Positions 10,991-24,355 are shown, numbered from the stretch's first letter. The stretch is DNA of 64,000 nucleotides from Conchocele bisecta (GCA_029237695.1 CM055268.1:57311131-57375130); one strand, 5' to 3'. Numbers and translations: made by a program. The notes: generated by a model not told the origin, from the letters alone.

Positions 10991-11034
10991 CAGTGCATCG
11001 ATTGTCCAAAACACACCATACTGCACATGTTCAA

Positions 11035-12185
11035 TATGTGTATAAGACATGTGTTAAGTTTCACATTGATTGACAGAAAGCTGTCAGAGAAGTTGACTAC
11101 ACAAACTGTATACCCTATACAAGATTGTTTACCCTATACAAGATTGTTTACCCTACAAGATTGTTTACCCTATACAAGATTGTTTACCCTATACAAGATA
11201 CCCTCAGAGCTCCAGTTAAGGTGCTTAATTTGACAAAATATACAAGGTATTTTTCTTAGTTCTTCACCAAAAATGGCAAGTCGGGAGTGCTTTAGAATCG
11301 TCTCAATGAGACGATTCTAAAGCACTCCCAACTTCCCATTTTTTGTGAAGAAATAACAAAATCCCCTCCCCAAAGTTTATCAAATTACGCACCTTAACTG
11401 GAGCTCTGACCCTATACAAGATTGTTTACAAAAGTGTAGAGAAATGGCTAAGTTAAAAAGGCAGGATATATTTAGTAAACAAACACCATGGTGCACATGT
11501 TCAATATGTTTTTTTGTTTGTTTGTTTATTGCTGTTTAACGGCCTATCAACAGCTAAGGTCAATGGGTTCGATCCTGTATTTAACCTGCTGCATTGGGGG
11601 GGAAAATATGTGTAGAAGACATGCGTAAAGTTTCAGATCGATCAACAGAAATATGTCAGAGGAGTTAATAACACAGACTCTATACCATATATAAGATTTC
11701 ATGGATCTAAGACATAGGCATAATGCCGATTCACTTACAATGGACAAGGGGTTGTTGGGTGGGTTGGGTTGTGGTGGTCGCACGAAAAATAAAAAGAATT
11801 ATCTTAATTATGCACAGAAGTATATGTTGTTACCACTCATTGGAACCTTTGACGGTTCCAATGAGTGGTCACAACACATACATTGATAAAACCTTGAAAT
11901 TGTTCTCTTCGCGGACAGGCCGTGGCATAGGGGATATGGTATTGGACTTCAATACATATACAAGGTTGCATGCAAAAGTGTATAAAAAATGACTAAGTTG
12001 AAAAGGCCGTATTTTTTTGTGAAAAAATATTTCTTTCGTCATAAAACATCACGGTGCACATGTTCAATATGTGCAGAAGACATGAAATTTCAGATCGATT
12101 GACAGAACGCTGTCACAGGAGTTGATTACACAAATTCTATACAAGATTGTATGCAAAAGTGTAGAAAAAATGGCTAAGTTGAAAT
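11035..12185. repeat. Diverged family I units with nested H hairpin, SINE and hairpin
   Basis: Three units of TGCACATGTTCAATATGTG...TTTCAGATCGAT..ACAGA (11035, 11490, 12055). At 11110-11195 ACCCTATACAAGATTGTTT is tandem about five times; family H (CTCCAGTTAAGGTGC / CACCTTAACTGGAG, 11205-11410) is inserted inside that run. A SINE-like piece with GGGTTCGATCCTG is at 11512-11690, and an ACCACTCATTGGAAC hairpin at 11822-11880. Confidence 0.7.
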
Positions 12186-12324
12186 TTTTGTGATTTATTT
12201 TTACTGCCAGCAACTAGTTCTAGGGCAAAGCACGATATATAAAACAGAAGTACAGCTTAACATACAGATTGGCTGAATTTATATGTACAGTGACGTACAG
12301 TTATGATTCTCATCAGAAGCCTAC

Positions 12325-12488
12325 CTCACAGAGAAATCCCTTCTTACTGCGGCGGACATGGTGGAATCGCTTCACGAAGATGGCCACAAACTGTCGGAAA
12401 GTCAGCTGCCAGCCCGTGACCTGCGTGTGCCGACTATGGGAGAAACCGTTGTCCCCATACTCACTGATGGGCCCCGATATTACAGAGT
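12325..12488 (-). CDS. ABCA1-like: ABCA1-like exon w20: lead-in to TM7
   Basis: 164 nt, after a 14.4-kb intron. The acceptor ATTTCAG|AC completes Asp, then SVISGPISEYGDNG and VTGWQLTFRQFVAIFVKRFH, then VRRSKKGFLCE; donor GAG|GTAGGC. It matches the ABCA1 'VKGWKLT-QQFVALLWKR' amphipathic elbow and 'ARRSRKGF' before TM7. Intact. The huge upstream intron is filled by the 8.7-kb foldback. Confidence 0.96.
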
Positions 12489-12554
12489 CTGAAATAGGAA
12501 TAATAATAATTTCATCCCTATACTAATTTTCGGATGTGTAATCTTTTAAAGAAT

Positions 12555-12785
12555 AAAAATACTGACAAATGCTGCAGATCCTGATGAGACGGCTTGCTAC
12601 AAGCTGGCTCATCTGGGTCTATAATGTTTGCACATGTTCGCTTTATTTTGTTCTCAAAAATATGAAAATTACTTTCAAAAAGAGCAGATCCTGGTGAGAC
12701 GGCTCGTTACGAGCCGGCTCATCTGGATCTGCACTGTTTGCATAAACCACTATAGCGGGCTTTCGGGTTCAAAGGGTTAAGGTCT
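12555..12785. mobile_element. Family K hairpin
   Basis: GATCCTGATGAGACGGCTTG...and a second AGACGGCTCGTTACGAGCCG hairpin, ending TAGCGGGCTTTCGGGTTCAA. Confidence 0.8.
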
Positions 12786-13925
12786 ATATGGTTGAAAGGG
12801 CTAAGATATTGTGTGTATGTTTGCATGAGTAGACTCATAGAATCCTCTGTTGTATTAAAACTCAAGTCTGTTACGTTGTTAGACACATATTTTGCGACTG
12901 CAGAACTGAGGCTTATTTGTTGCCGTTCTGGATCCAGTCACAATGGTACTGCCCATCGACCACTTACTTCACAACTTACATGCAAACCAGTATATTTTTA
13001 GGGGTGCTATACAAGCCAACATATGTCTTGTTGGATTCATTTACAAAATACATTACAGACATTCAAAAATCATCATAGGAAAATTCTCATATCTGATTGT
13101 CACAGAAGAACTGGTGAATTTGCGAAGTGTAGTCCCATTTCATCTGTCTGGAGACAAGTTTCAGTTCAAAGGTATGCATGATGGATTCAGATACATGTAG
13201 TGCATACTTTATTATAAGCAAATACGTGACAATGCATTGGAAACCTCATTCTAAAGCAACATGTATATATGACAACATTTGGTAATGGCATGCAATTCAT
13301 TGATTCTGGTTTTACATCTGTTCAATAGGAAGACAGGGGTGTCGGAACAGGTCCAGCAACTGCCGAATCATATTTGTAATTCATGTATAAAAAACCGCAA
13401 TGTAAATATTTTTCTGCAATTTTTCTCATTTCTCATCAAAAGTGTATGTTGTTACCACTCATTTGAACAGTCTCGGCTAGACGGTTCAACTGAGTGGTAA
13501 CAACATAAACTTTGGGTGGATACCGGGGGCACCCAGTAGATTCGCCGGATCAATTTTATGATGCTTCCGGCGCCCCTGCAAGATCATCCACAGATGGGAG
13601 TAATGGCAAGTGATATCATTCGACCATTGAAATGTCAATTGAAAGTAGTTTTCGATTCTAGATGGATGATGATACAATTTCAATGTGTAATACATCAATT
13701 AAATATTAGCCAACATGTAGTTGGTTAACATGGTTAATGAATAGCTAATTACCTGAAACATACGAGACACGCCATGTGATTTTGTACAAGATTTACGATA
13801 TTTTCTGTAAATTCCGTCGAAAGCTGACAAAATATTGAGAGCAAATGTGGAATATAATTCCACATTTGCTATGAAATTTTTGTCAACTTTTGACTAGGTA
13901 TAAAATCACATAGGTCGTCTCATGT
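12786..13925. repeat. Intron: unique AT-rich DNA, hairpin 13434-13510, family L 13755-13925
   Basis: 12786-13430 shows nothing recognised. 13434-13510 is GTTACCACTCATTTGAAC / GTTCAACTGAGTGGTAAC. 13755-13925 is family L: GCATTTGCT-type centre (GTGGAATATAATTCCAC) with TTTTGTCAACTTTTGAC and TACAAAATCACATGGCGTG-type arms. Confidence 0.65.
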
Positions 13926-14094
13926 GTCTGTCATAAATCTCATGGGTGGTCGCATAGACACATGGATGTCATAGACACATGGATGTCATTGTGATACATA
14001 CATATATATATGCAAATAATAATTCCATATAACAAGCTATATGAAGTACAAGAAGAAAATAGCAATTGAAGAAATTATCGCAAAATTCATGCAT

Positions 14095-14490
14095 AATACT
14101 ACGGAGCCCCGCAGGGACATAGAATTCTTTTTTTTTATGAATTCGTTCTCACGAAATAACAATTTGTTCCCTCAATTTAACAATTCGTTTCCACGAAATA
14201 ACAATTTGTTCCCTCAATTTAACAATTCGTTCCCATGAAATAACAATTTGTTCCCTCGGAAACGAATTGTTAATTCGTGGGAACGAATTGTTAAATATTG
14301 AGGGAACAAATTATCATTTTGTAAGAACGAATTGTTAATTCGAGGGAACGAATTGTTATATCGTGGGAACGTGGGAACGAATTGTTAATTCGAGGGAACG
14401 AATTGTTAAATTGAGGGAACAAATTGTTATTTCGTGGGAACGAATTAATAAAAGAAATTCCATGTCCCCTGCGGGGCTCCGTATAATACA
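14095..14490. mobile_element. Foldback with AACGAATTGTTA tandem interior
   Basis: Ends TACGGAGCCCCGCAGGGACA / TGTCCCCTGCGGGGCTCCGT. The interior alternates TTCGTTCCCACGAAATAACA-type and complementary GGAACGAATTGTTAATTCG-type short repeats on both arms. Confidence 0.9.
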
Positions 14491-14719
14491 GACAGACAGC
14501 CACAAAAAACCCTGCAGGCGACAGTGTCATTTATATTTATTGCATGTCGCATGCACTGAGCCAAACTTACAATATACATGTGCATAGCAGAAATAGCAGG
14601 ACATTGAATGCAAGAAAATATCAGATATGAAGGTTAATTGTCTCATTTCACAATTCTCAGACATTTTATTACTTTTTTTCCTTAAAATAAATCAAAATAA
14701 ACAACTGTTGAACCAGGAA

Positions 14720-15130
14720 ACAGATTGGGCTTAATGACCTAGCAACATCTAAGGGCAAGGTAATATGCAGCTAAGATTATATAGAGACGAGGCCCCGTAG
14801 TCAATTCTCATCCGAAAGGACAGGGGGTGGAGATACTAAGAAAATATTTGATGAGTTCAGTGCATGAAGGGGCTAACTCCATTATGGAGTTAGCCCCCTT
14901 CATGCACTGACCTCTGACCTCTTCATTGTATTCATGTGTGTGATGGGATTGCAATAAATGAAATGAATAGATTTAACGTCATATAGGGGTGGGACCACAT
15001 CTGATAGACCAGTGGGATGGAAATACTATGAAAGTATTTTTCATGCTCTAGGGTAGGTTTTGAACTCACAACCTTCAGTATTGAAATCATGTATTCTACC
15101 CCTGAGCCACAGCCCATCCCGAGATGGGAT
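14720..15130 (-). mobile_element. tRNA-derived SINE(s)
   Basis: On the minus strand 14932-15117 starts GGGCTGTGGCTCAGGGGTAG (A-box-like TGGCTCAGGGG) and has GGTTGTGAGTTCAAAACC (B-box-like), followed by a non-tRNA body. A second body-only copy (ATAGAGACGAGGCC) is at 14720-14830; a GGGGCTAACTCCATTATGGA hairpin lies between. Confidence 0.7.
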
Positions 15131-15144
15131 CAAAACCATGAACT

Positions 15145-15443
15145 GTAGCCGATTTCATCAAAATCTAGCAAAGTATACTTTGAGGGAGTAATCATTGATT
15201 TTTCAGAAATGCATTATTTCATACAGAACAAACAATTGCACATATTTGATGATTAAAACTATGCAGAGTTATTATACTGAATTTATTACATTATCACACT
15301 CAAAATTGGCTGTGATAATGTAATAAATTCAGTATAATAAAAATTAATAAATTTATTCTAAAATTGAAAATTTCTCCCTCAAAATATACTTTGCTAGGAG
15401 CTAGGAAAGTATACTTTGCAATGTTGGTGAAATAGGCTACAGA
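15145..15443. mobile_element. MITE family C, full length
   Basis: GTAGCCGATTTCATC...TTGGTGAAATAGGCTAC ends with ACTGAATTTATTACATTATC hairpin. 15444-16054 downstream is AT-rich, with a weak family-L fragment at 15755-15870. Confidence 0.88.
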
Positions 15444-16054
15444 TTCCAATGATCTAGCACTAGACTATCTACCCATCCCTGTAATTAATCTCAGTGTGTG
15501 AGACAAATGTGCCAGTGTGGAAATGGTTGAAACTTTGCGAAAAGAAACAATCACCTATATCAATATATATACCTAACAGGGGTCTTCCTGTTACAGCAGC
15601 AAAACAGAATGTTTATATACAATGGTGTTAGTAGTTATGCACAATTCAGGCTTTCAAAACAAACATCGGAATAATTTTCAATAAGTTATTAAAAATTTAA
15701 AACATTTTTTTATAAATAAAGTCAAACGTTGACAAATGTATAAATGTATATGATGTACTCTTGTCAACTCTTGACGCCATTTACGGAAAATATTGTAAAT
15801 TTTGTAAACGTATTTCATGAAATTACGCAGATGTCCGAAGGTACAAAATCACGTGGCGTGTCTCATATAGACCAGAATGCACCTGTATCGGGAGAGTTCC
15901 ATACATTCAGCACTTAAGTCACAAAAACGTTCTGCATTGAAAGACAGTGTCCTCATCAGCATGCAGGTATCCTTACTGCACCAGGAGCACATATCATTAA
16001 ACTTTGTACTCTACAAATCTTCATACGAATATTTTTATAATTTTACTTCACACA

Positions 16055-16337
16055 TTAACCCTTAGACCGCTACACACAACAATTGTCGTCTGCTGTTGCT
16101 TTTATATCTTGCCTTATTTCTCAATAAAAACATGTTTTGACAGCACTTTAGAATCATTTCCAACGGAAATGATTCTAAAGTGCTGTCAAAGCATGTTGTA
16201 AATTATTCTAAAGTGCGGTATAAGCATGTTGTAAACTATTCTAAAGTGCGGTCAAAGCATGTTTTTGATGATAAAAATGTAATATAGAAAATAAACAGGA
16301 GACGATAAAGAATTAAGATAGCGGTGTAAGGGTTACA
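16055..16337. mobile_element. Family D hairpin with tandem right arm
   Basis: Arm TTCTAAAGTGCTGTCAAAGC is repeated three times at 16165-16270, an internal duplication of an otherwise standard D element ending AGCGGTGTAAGGGTTA. Confidence 0.85.
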
Positions 16338-16599
16338 CTAATGTTCCCATATACTACCTATATGTTTTTCAAGCTGAACTAATCCACTAAAGATTTCTCA
16401 AAAATAGGCTCCTGATGCTATTTTAATTTTACACTCACAAACTTTGTGGTCGTACAAAGTTTAGTGAAACGGGTCCGAGGTGTAGAAAGGGTCCCGACAG
16501 CTGATCAGGACACTGTCATTCAGCCCCAGGTGTAAATCCCAGTAAGATTAAGGCATGACTTCTTAAGGATGGATTTATGGATTCATTAATTCATTGATT

Positions 16600-17225
16600 C
16601 ATTGGCACATTCTTGCACAGGTTGAAGTAACGGACCGAGGTCTATAAATACATTAAATATGCCTAAAAGCATCAATAAATGAAAAAAAATAAGCTAAACA
16701 ATTTTTTTTTACTCCATATGGAGGGAGTAAAAACAATTGTTTAGCTTATTTTTATTCATTTATTGAAGCTTTTAGGCATATTTAATGTATTTATAAGCCA
16801 TGGTCCATTACTTCAACCTGTGCATTCTTGTTGTGGGAAACTTTCTCAGAACTACTGTCTGTTGCACATTATGATTTTGCTGCCGACAAACTTTTGGCTA
16901 TTAAACACATTACATCTAGAAAATATTTACGGTAGCTGTATCACCCACCCCCAAAATAAAAAATTATTTGATGAAATTCCATCAAATATTGATATTATTG
17001 GGAAAAAATAATTTTCCACATTTTGGAATCTGTGGACTGATTTTCAATCATCATTTCCACGCTATCTAGCTAGGTTTCAGTGTTAATTTCTAAAATACTT
17101 AGACGGAATTTCATCAAAGAATTTATTTTAAGGAGGGTGACTTTTATTAATGAAAAAAAGTACTTATTTAGATTTAATGTGATTAATAGTCAATAGTTCG
17201 TCTGAAAAACGTGGAACAGATAGTG
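16600..17225. mobile_element. Family G hairpin (16600-16832) and family R repeat (16835-17225)
   Basis: G: AATACATTAAATATGCCTAA / TTAGGCATATTTAATGTATT with CTCCATATGGAG centre. R: CTGTCTGTTGCACATTATG...CGTGGAACAGATAG with inner AATTATTTGATGAAATTCC; related copies at 33215-33695 and 39430-40020. Confidence 0.75.
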
Positions 17226-18189
17226 GGTCTCATTTCCAAGGAGACAATTTATGACTCTGGGTCCGTTCCCCAGAATAAGTCTGGGGTATTGTGAGGGACA
17301 CAGGCAGTTTGAGGTGGGAATATGTCCCCAGTGCTCACACCAGTCCCAGAGCTGGTTCAACTTTATTTACACATTTTGGCACACGGCTTCTGATGGTGGT
17401 TTCCAATGTAAACATGTCTGCTGAGCTCAAAAATACATTTCTTAAAAATACAAACCTGGCAGTTTTTTTCACAAATCGAGGGTCTTTTAGGGGACCCCCA
17501 TTTTTTTAGTCATGAACAGTACAAGAGAAACAAACATTGATTTCAGACATGTTGTGTCATTTTCTAAAATTTAATAACACCATTGTTTGAAATAAACATA
17601 AATAATGACGTTTTTGTGGGTTTTGTACACTTTTTACCAAATTTGAGGGTTGCATAGGATCCACAAAATGAGTTAGTCACGTTTTACTCATATCGACTAC
17701 TGGTTCAAAATGGACCCATGTACCGTTCACTGCATGCATAAAATATTGAAAACAATGATTTTGTTGATCCTTGAGATATATTGAATACATTAAATCAATT
17801 TGACATGTAAAATAATCAGCACAAACCATTATTTTTAGTCATGTATGTAAATTGGTAATACATGTATAGGTCACCAATTTTGAGAATTCTCATTTTGTAA
17901 ATAAGTTTGTGACAAATTATGATACGAAAGTGTGTAATATGTCGAGATATATGTTTTCATGGTCACGGATCATAAGTACACTTTCAATTTGATTGGATGC
18001 ATCCCCGAGTCATGAATATGCAAATTAAGCATTAAATTAATTAAAAAAAACATGTTTATTTTCACATATCGCTATAAAATAATTATAAACGCGTATTTTA
18101 TAGTTTTTTTTTATCTCTGGAACAAATTATGCTATCTTTGTGTATTTTTATATTTTATTACAAAAATAACTGATCCATTGATGAACTAT

Positions 18190-18640
18190 TATAGTTTATC
18201 CCGTCAACACAGTGCGTATGTGCCGTGAAACACGGTGCCGTGAAACATTTTTGATATCCAGTCAATACTATTTTTGCATTTTACAGCCATTTGTAGGTGT
18301 TGACGGGATAAATAGAATAGTAGGTTAGTGCCGTGTATGGGGAAAAAATATCTGGCGCGGCACAGGAAACGGGATGTGCTCGGCAGAGCCTCGCCCATCC
18401 CGTTTCCTGAGCCTTGCCAGATATTTTTTCCATTCACGGCACTAACCTACTATTCTCTATCTATTTTCCTTATTTCTGAACCAAAATATATGTTGTGACC
18501 ACTCATTTGAACCGTCTCGGCGAGACGGTTCAAATGAGTGGTCACAACATATACTTCTGATGAGAAATAAAGAAATTCTTGAGCCTTGCCGGATATTTTT
18601 TCCCATTCACGGCACTAACCTACAATTCTCTATGTATGTT
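18190..18640. mobile_element. Family F element with nested ACTCATTTGAACC hairpin
   Basis: Same as 4184-4442, but the right end is repeated (18400-18450 and 18578-18635) around a GACCACTCATTTGAACCGTC / GACGGTTCAAATGAGTGGTC perfect hairpin at 18485-18555. Lies inside the giant foldback. Confidence 0.85.
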
Positions 18641-18984
18641 TATGCCAATGAGATACTGCGTCGCATAATAGTTTCATCAGCAACTATTCTCAAATATTTT
18701 TTTCACTTGACAGGAGATTAAGTTGTCTAATACTGTATTTCCATGGTCATAATGTCAATATGTATTTTATATAATGATAAATACGATTGTGATTATATTG
18801 GATATATTCCCGAATCATTAATAACGGTATGTAAATTAGGCAGAAAATAAATAAAACATGTGTCCTTATTAATGCAAGTGGTTATGCAATATAATGTAAG
18901 CATATTTTGCATATGATCTGTGTCATGACATAGTAATACACAGAGCTGGGTGGACTTCATTTACACTTTCTGACAAACGGGTTT

Positions 18985-19850
18985 TATGATTGTTTCGAAT
19001 GTAACAAGAAACGAGGCAAAGCCACGAAGGCCAGGTTTTTTCCAAGTATAGACACTTGTATAACATAATTATACCCACTTTTTGTAGACTAGATGGCCGT
19101 GGCCTGCATGTCACGCCTTGGGGCGAGGCATGGACACTAAAAAAAGAGATGTAGTAGATGGAAAAACTTTAACCAAAAAACTTTAACCGGACACACGGAC
19201 GTACGGACGGACGGACGGACATATGCCAAAATGCCGACTATATCGCGCTTTCCGCAAGCGGATGCGACAATGATGATAAACACCCATGTGAAGTATCAAG
19301 GTAATGGGTGAAGCAGTTGCAGAGATATACTACACGAAAAAACTTTAATAAAAAAATTCAAAGTAATTTGACCTTGACATTGGGCACAGGGGCCGCACCG
19401 TTGGGGGGTAGAATGAAAATATGGATGATGATAAAGTTTCGAGGTAATGGGCGAAGCAGTTGCAGAGATATAGTATAACAAAAAACTTTAACCAAAAAAC
19501 TTTAACCAGACTTACGTTAAAAAGTTAACGTTGAAAATGGCTAAGTCAATTACGTAGAAATAATAGGTCAAGGTAAAAAAAATGGTCACATGTTGGATAG
19601 TTGTATGTGGTGGGCACCCCTTGGTTATGAAGCTGTGAATTAAGTTTGGTGGTCCTAGGTGGTACAGTACCAAATAAATGGACTTAAACACGAAAACTTA
19701 ACATTGTAAATGCGAAAAGTTAACATTGAAAATGGCTAAGTCGACTGTAAGGGAAAAATTGGTCAAGTTCAAAAAAAGGAAACATGTTGGATAGTGATAT
19801 GTGGTGGGCACCCCTTGGTTATGAAGCTGTGAAAGTTTTCTAGTGGGCCT
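18985..19850. repeat. Family S-like element and TTAACCAAAAAACTTTAACC repeats
   Basis: Starts ACAAGAAACGAGGCAAAGCC, contains AAAAAACTTTAACC runs, a GGACGGACGGACGGAC stretch, then ATATCGCGCTTTCCGCAAG. 19320-19840 repeats GGTAATGGGYGAAGCAGTTG and TGGTGGGCACCCCTTGGTTA twice each. Confidence 0.6.
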
Positions 19851-20385
19851 CGTTGTCCTTTCATGTGTCATTTTCAACAAAACAGAAACATATGTATGCA
19901 ATTTATCGAAGTAGTTATACCACGGTAGTGTATGTAATAAACACCATTCTTAGGAATAAAATTGTGTAATGCATTATCGTATGTGCCATGTAATTCTAAA
20001 GCGTGAGGGTCACATAGGGATTCCAATTATGTCCATTGACAGTCAAATGCCTATTTAAGAACATTTTATCATCCGAAAGGTTTTATTTCTATCCATCCAA
20101 TTGCTTCAGTGTTTTTTTATTTGTGTCACACATTCATTGAAGGATAATTTGGATTTGGTATACTGTGATACTATTAGAGGAATTTGGCACAAATGAGGGT
20201 CTTACAGGAAAAAAACTGAACAACAGCGTTTTCGCAAGTCACAATTTATTTAGTGAAAGTCGTCACAGTTTAACATATTAACAAGACTATGTGGATTTAC
20301 TATCACAAAGGCCAAGGTAAGTCACAGTTGCATTGCTCATGTCTCTGCTGTGCGGGCACATGTACACACACTAATATGGTAATTT

Positions 20386-20642
20386 CTCAACTCTTTGCAT
20401 GCTGGGAAACTTGTGGGCTATAAATAACTGTTCAAAACTAGCGGACAAGAATTCATCATATTTTCTTGTATTTCTCCCCGTAAATCTCATGAATATGTCT
20501 TGGAATTTCATTAGAATTGAGTCCTGAGGACTCAATTCTAATGAAATTACAAGACATATTTACAGAGAAAAATAAAACATATACTTCTAATTCGTTTGGT
20601 GGATATTTTCGCCGCTATCTAAGCATACAAAGAGTTAATAAC
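20386..20642. mobile_element. MITE family E
   Basis: CTCTTTGCATGCTGGGAAAC...GCATACAAAGAGTTAA, hairpin CATTAGAATTGAGTCCTGAG / CTCAATTCTAATG. Second copy at 34215-34467. Confidence 0.88.
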
Positions 20643-21814
20643 ATAAGGAATATGGGATCATTTGACAATACGACTGTGTCCGTCTGTAAGTTTGTGTGTA
20701 ATGTACACATCAAATAATGTATACTACATTCCTAGAGCATTCAATTAATTGGATTATTTTGCACATGAGCTACGCATATTAAATGCATACATAGTATACA
20801 CGTTGTACATATTTTATCATAATGAATAGAACTTAAAATTTGGTTTACATTTCATTATATACTTGGCATAGTAATTCTTACTTGGCTAAAACAATTTATT
20901 ACGTTTATAATGAGTGTCGTTCTTCAGTTTGCATCACGTATTTTAACAGGATATACACATTTAATAAGATACATGTTCATCAACATGTTCAATCATTGAC
21001 AACACGGTGATCTACACTGGTTACTACTAAAACACAATATATATAGATTGCTAAAGTGAGGCACAAGTACTTGTATAGCTTCATCACGCACACACAGTGT
21101 AAACTGGAGATATAGGTGCCACAGATGAGAGTGTTATGTTTATCAGAATCAACTTGCGTCATGTTTGACATCATTATTTCCAGTGGGGCTTTCATTAAAT
21201 CCACCCTAAAGTGTTAGTGGATGTTGATGGTATATGTTGCAAGAAATATGTTAATACATGTATGCAGATATTATGGTCATACGGATAAAAAGTAAAAGAA
21301 CAACTATGGTGAATAATTGCGAAACAATTTGTTCTTGTTCTGGACGTGCTTCAGATAATTGTCTACAGTGACTGTATAAAGACTTTACAAAAATGAATGT
21401 TAAGTGACCAGTTGGAAGCAGCAGAATTAAGATAATCTATTGCAATGTTAAGAAATCTACAATGCTATTAGACGTTTAGTGAATGCAAATCTACTTATAT
21501 TTGACGCCAGTTGGTTCTGAAAACATGCCGTCCAATACTCGGAGAAGGAAATTTACATCTACCTCTACATACTACACAACCTAACATAGTGTGCCTTTCA
21601 TTGAGGCTAAAGGATCAAATAAACTGTAAGATTCAATTACATTAATAGTTGAATATATCAGCTTGTTTCACAATATGAATGTGTACCATGACGACTCACA
21701 AGCTTATATCTTTACAACATAATTCTTATGGCGGGTCACATACATTTATACATCTATGAACATTATTTGCAAAGGGAATGGCATGCACCAAATAATGAAT
21801 CAAATATAGCAAAT
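20643..21814. other. Intron, no feature recognised
   Basis: AT-rich sequence between nested repeats near the centre of the giant foldback. No conserved coding segment, hairpin or tandem repeat found on either strand. Confidence 0.5.
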
Positions 21815-22475
21815 AGAACAAGAGTGCCGCAAGTCGCAAAATACGCCCGTCGAATATGGGCCAGACAGCGAAGATGCAGAAATGTGAAGCTGTCACCAAG
21901 GCAAGAAACATTAATGAGAAAATGAAAGTCTATAGCATTATTTCTTCATCTCGTTGTGCTAAACATGTATACTAATTTAGGCAGAGATAGAAAAGTAGAG
22001 TTTAAAGCAGAAATGATAGGGAATTGGATACAATAACGTAGAAAAAATGGCTAAATTAAAAAGGTGATATTTTTGTTAAAAAATATTTTTTCGGCATAAA
22101 AACACCAAGGTGCACATCTTCAATATGTGTAGAAGACGTGTGTATAGTTTTAGAACGATCGACTGTAAAGGTTTCGGAGGAGTTGTGTACACAAACGCTG
22201 TACCGTATATAGAATTGTATAGAAAAATGTAGAAAAAATGGCTAAGTTAAAAAGGTGATATTTTTGTTAAAAAATATTTTTTCGGCATAAAATCACCAAG
22301 GTGCACATCTTCCATATGTGTACATGTAGAAGACGTGTGTATTGTTTCAGATTGATCGACTGAACGGTTTCGGAGGAGTTGTGTACACAAACTATGCACT
22401 TTTTCTGTCAGCCGCCCGCCCAGCGGAAAAACATAATACGTACCGTTTTTTAAAAACGGTCGTATAAAAACTATG
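21815..22475. repeat. Family I repeat, two internal units
   Basis: ACAAGAGTGCCGCAAGTCGC...ATGTGAAGCTGTCACC, then two units of AAGGTGCACATCTTC..ATATGTG...CGGAGGAGTTGTGTACACAA, ending ACGTACCGTTTTTTAAAAAC. Copies at 42370 and 43303. Confidence 0.8.
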
Positions 22476-22611
22476 ACCATGTGCCAGTGACTGTATTTTA
22501 ACCAAGGTAGCTGCTAATCTGCCTATCAATGACATGCCAAAGCAACAAAATGCCGCATTGGAATTCGTATTTGAATGTTTTTTTTATAATGATATGAAAC
22601 GATATAATACA

Positions 22612-22706
22612 TAGAGGATATTCATATTTTTGCAACGAATATGACATATATATTCATCGAGATGAACATATATGTCATATTCGTTGCAAAAATATGAATA
22701 TTCTAT
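22612..22706. repeat. Near-perfect hairpin
   Basis: CATATTTTTGCAACGAATAT and complement around a CATCGAGATG centre; 22707-23440 otherwise AT-rich apart from the duplicated foldback block. Confidence 0.85.
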
Positions 22707-23442
22707 TTATTATATACCGCTCCATGGAAATTAGCAGTTTTTTAGACTGTGTACGGTAATGAATGTGTATTTGCAGCCTATTTGCATTGCAGTCCAGCAC
22801 TGCAGGTGCACGTTATGAATATAGATAGCGGAAGTAGTCGTATTTTCACCGGAAGATGTCTATTTCATCGATGAGAACATATGACTTTTATTTACATGAC
22901 GTTTATGTACGACGTTTATGTATGTAACCATTGTATCACAATCGTCTTTATCTTCATCAAGATTACCACTTTCCAGAACCTGACATATGCTACTAGGTAC
23001 CTGCTCCATGTCGTACCATATGATGTGATAAGTCCCATCGCAAAAGTCACATCCATGACGTTCTGGTATACGTTTAACAGATGTAGGATATTGATATATA
23101 TGCATTTCACAATACATTCATGAGTTTGTGAAGTATGTTATGTGATGTGTTTAAATGATGAATTTATGCCGTTGCTGTATGTGCGACTTGGAGATGAAAT
23201 CATTATAAAACCTTGCGTTGAAACAGACAGACGGGTGGACGTAAACAAGAACTTTGATTTGCGAAACAGCGCTGCTCAGATTGCCGTCATGTAAGAACTT
23301 CATTTTATGCAAAATTTCTCTAATTATAATCACAATAAACTCAATCCAGATCATCCTTCATTGATTATGTGCCATGAATAAAACAATAACCCTGAAATAA
23401 ATGACTAGAAACAAAACATTTCGCAAGACAAAACGTTATTGT

Positions 23443-23620
23443 TTGTTTGTTTGTTTATTAGTGTTTAACGGCCTATCAACAGCTAAGGTCATGTAAGGCC
23501 GGGGAAACGGGTTCGATCCCATTTTAACCTGCTGCATTGGGGGGAAAATCCCAAAATCAGAACGGAATATTTACATCGAGAACAAATATATTCAGCCCTG
23601 AAATTAGAGTAACCTGAATA
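23443..23620 (+). mobile_element. SINE-like repeat
   Basis: (TTTG)n, GTGTTTAACGGCCTATCAAC, GGGTTCGATCCC (B-box-like) and a TTCAGCCCTGAAATTAGA tail. Copies at 7968, 11512, 27940 and 54455. Confidence 0.7.
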
Positions 23621-23996
23621 TGATAATGCATGATACAATGTGCATTCTTTTTTAAGAATGGTGTTTATTATATGCATAAGTACTGATAAATGTCATACAT
23701 AAATTTCTGTTTTGTTGAAAATGTGAAAATTTCTACTCGGCTTGTGTTTTTATGAATTGGATTCTTAAACTCAGCAGACATTTTTACATTAGAACAACCA
23801 TCAAATCCCGTGTGCCAGAAAGTGTATGTACAATGCACACATTTAATATCTGTATATCATGTACTACAACAACCAATGAATTAAATGCATTATAAATGTA
23901 GCATACATTATTTGTTGTGTACAATATAAATGAAAGTATAAAAGGACACACTCGTACAGACGAATTGTACATATTAATTACTCTTTTTAATTAAGA

Positions 23997-24355
23997 AATA
24001 ATTCCAGCACAAAAATATTTACACAATTCCCTAACATTTGATTGGCTCGTAGCAAGTCTCTGTCCAAAATTTATATCCCAGTAAACTCCCATGCCGAACT
24101 ACTTTCCGTAACCGTGAGGCGCAGTTAAAATAATTCTTAAGAAAACGGAAAATAAACTCATTTTCTTGATGAATTTATGTCAAATGCTGGAATTATAAGG
24201 AATGAATTGCCTTATTGTGGAATTTATCGGGGATATAAACTTGGAAAAGTCGCGGGAATACTGGACGAGGTCTTCCGGCCTTCGTCCAGTATTCCCGCGA
24301 CTTTTCCAAGTTTATACCCCGATAAATTCCACAAAAAGGCCATTCATTCCTATAA
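23997..24355. mobile_element. MITE family B
   Basis: Complementary orientation to 2905-3252: AATTCCAGCACAAAAATATT...palindrome GGTCTTCCGGCCTTCGTCC centre...GGCCATTCATTCC. Confidence 0.9.

Noticed and set aside
14932..15117. Functional tRNA gene
   Set aside because: A- and B-box-like stretches exist, but the acceptor stem does not pair and a long non-tRNA body follows, so SINE is the better call.
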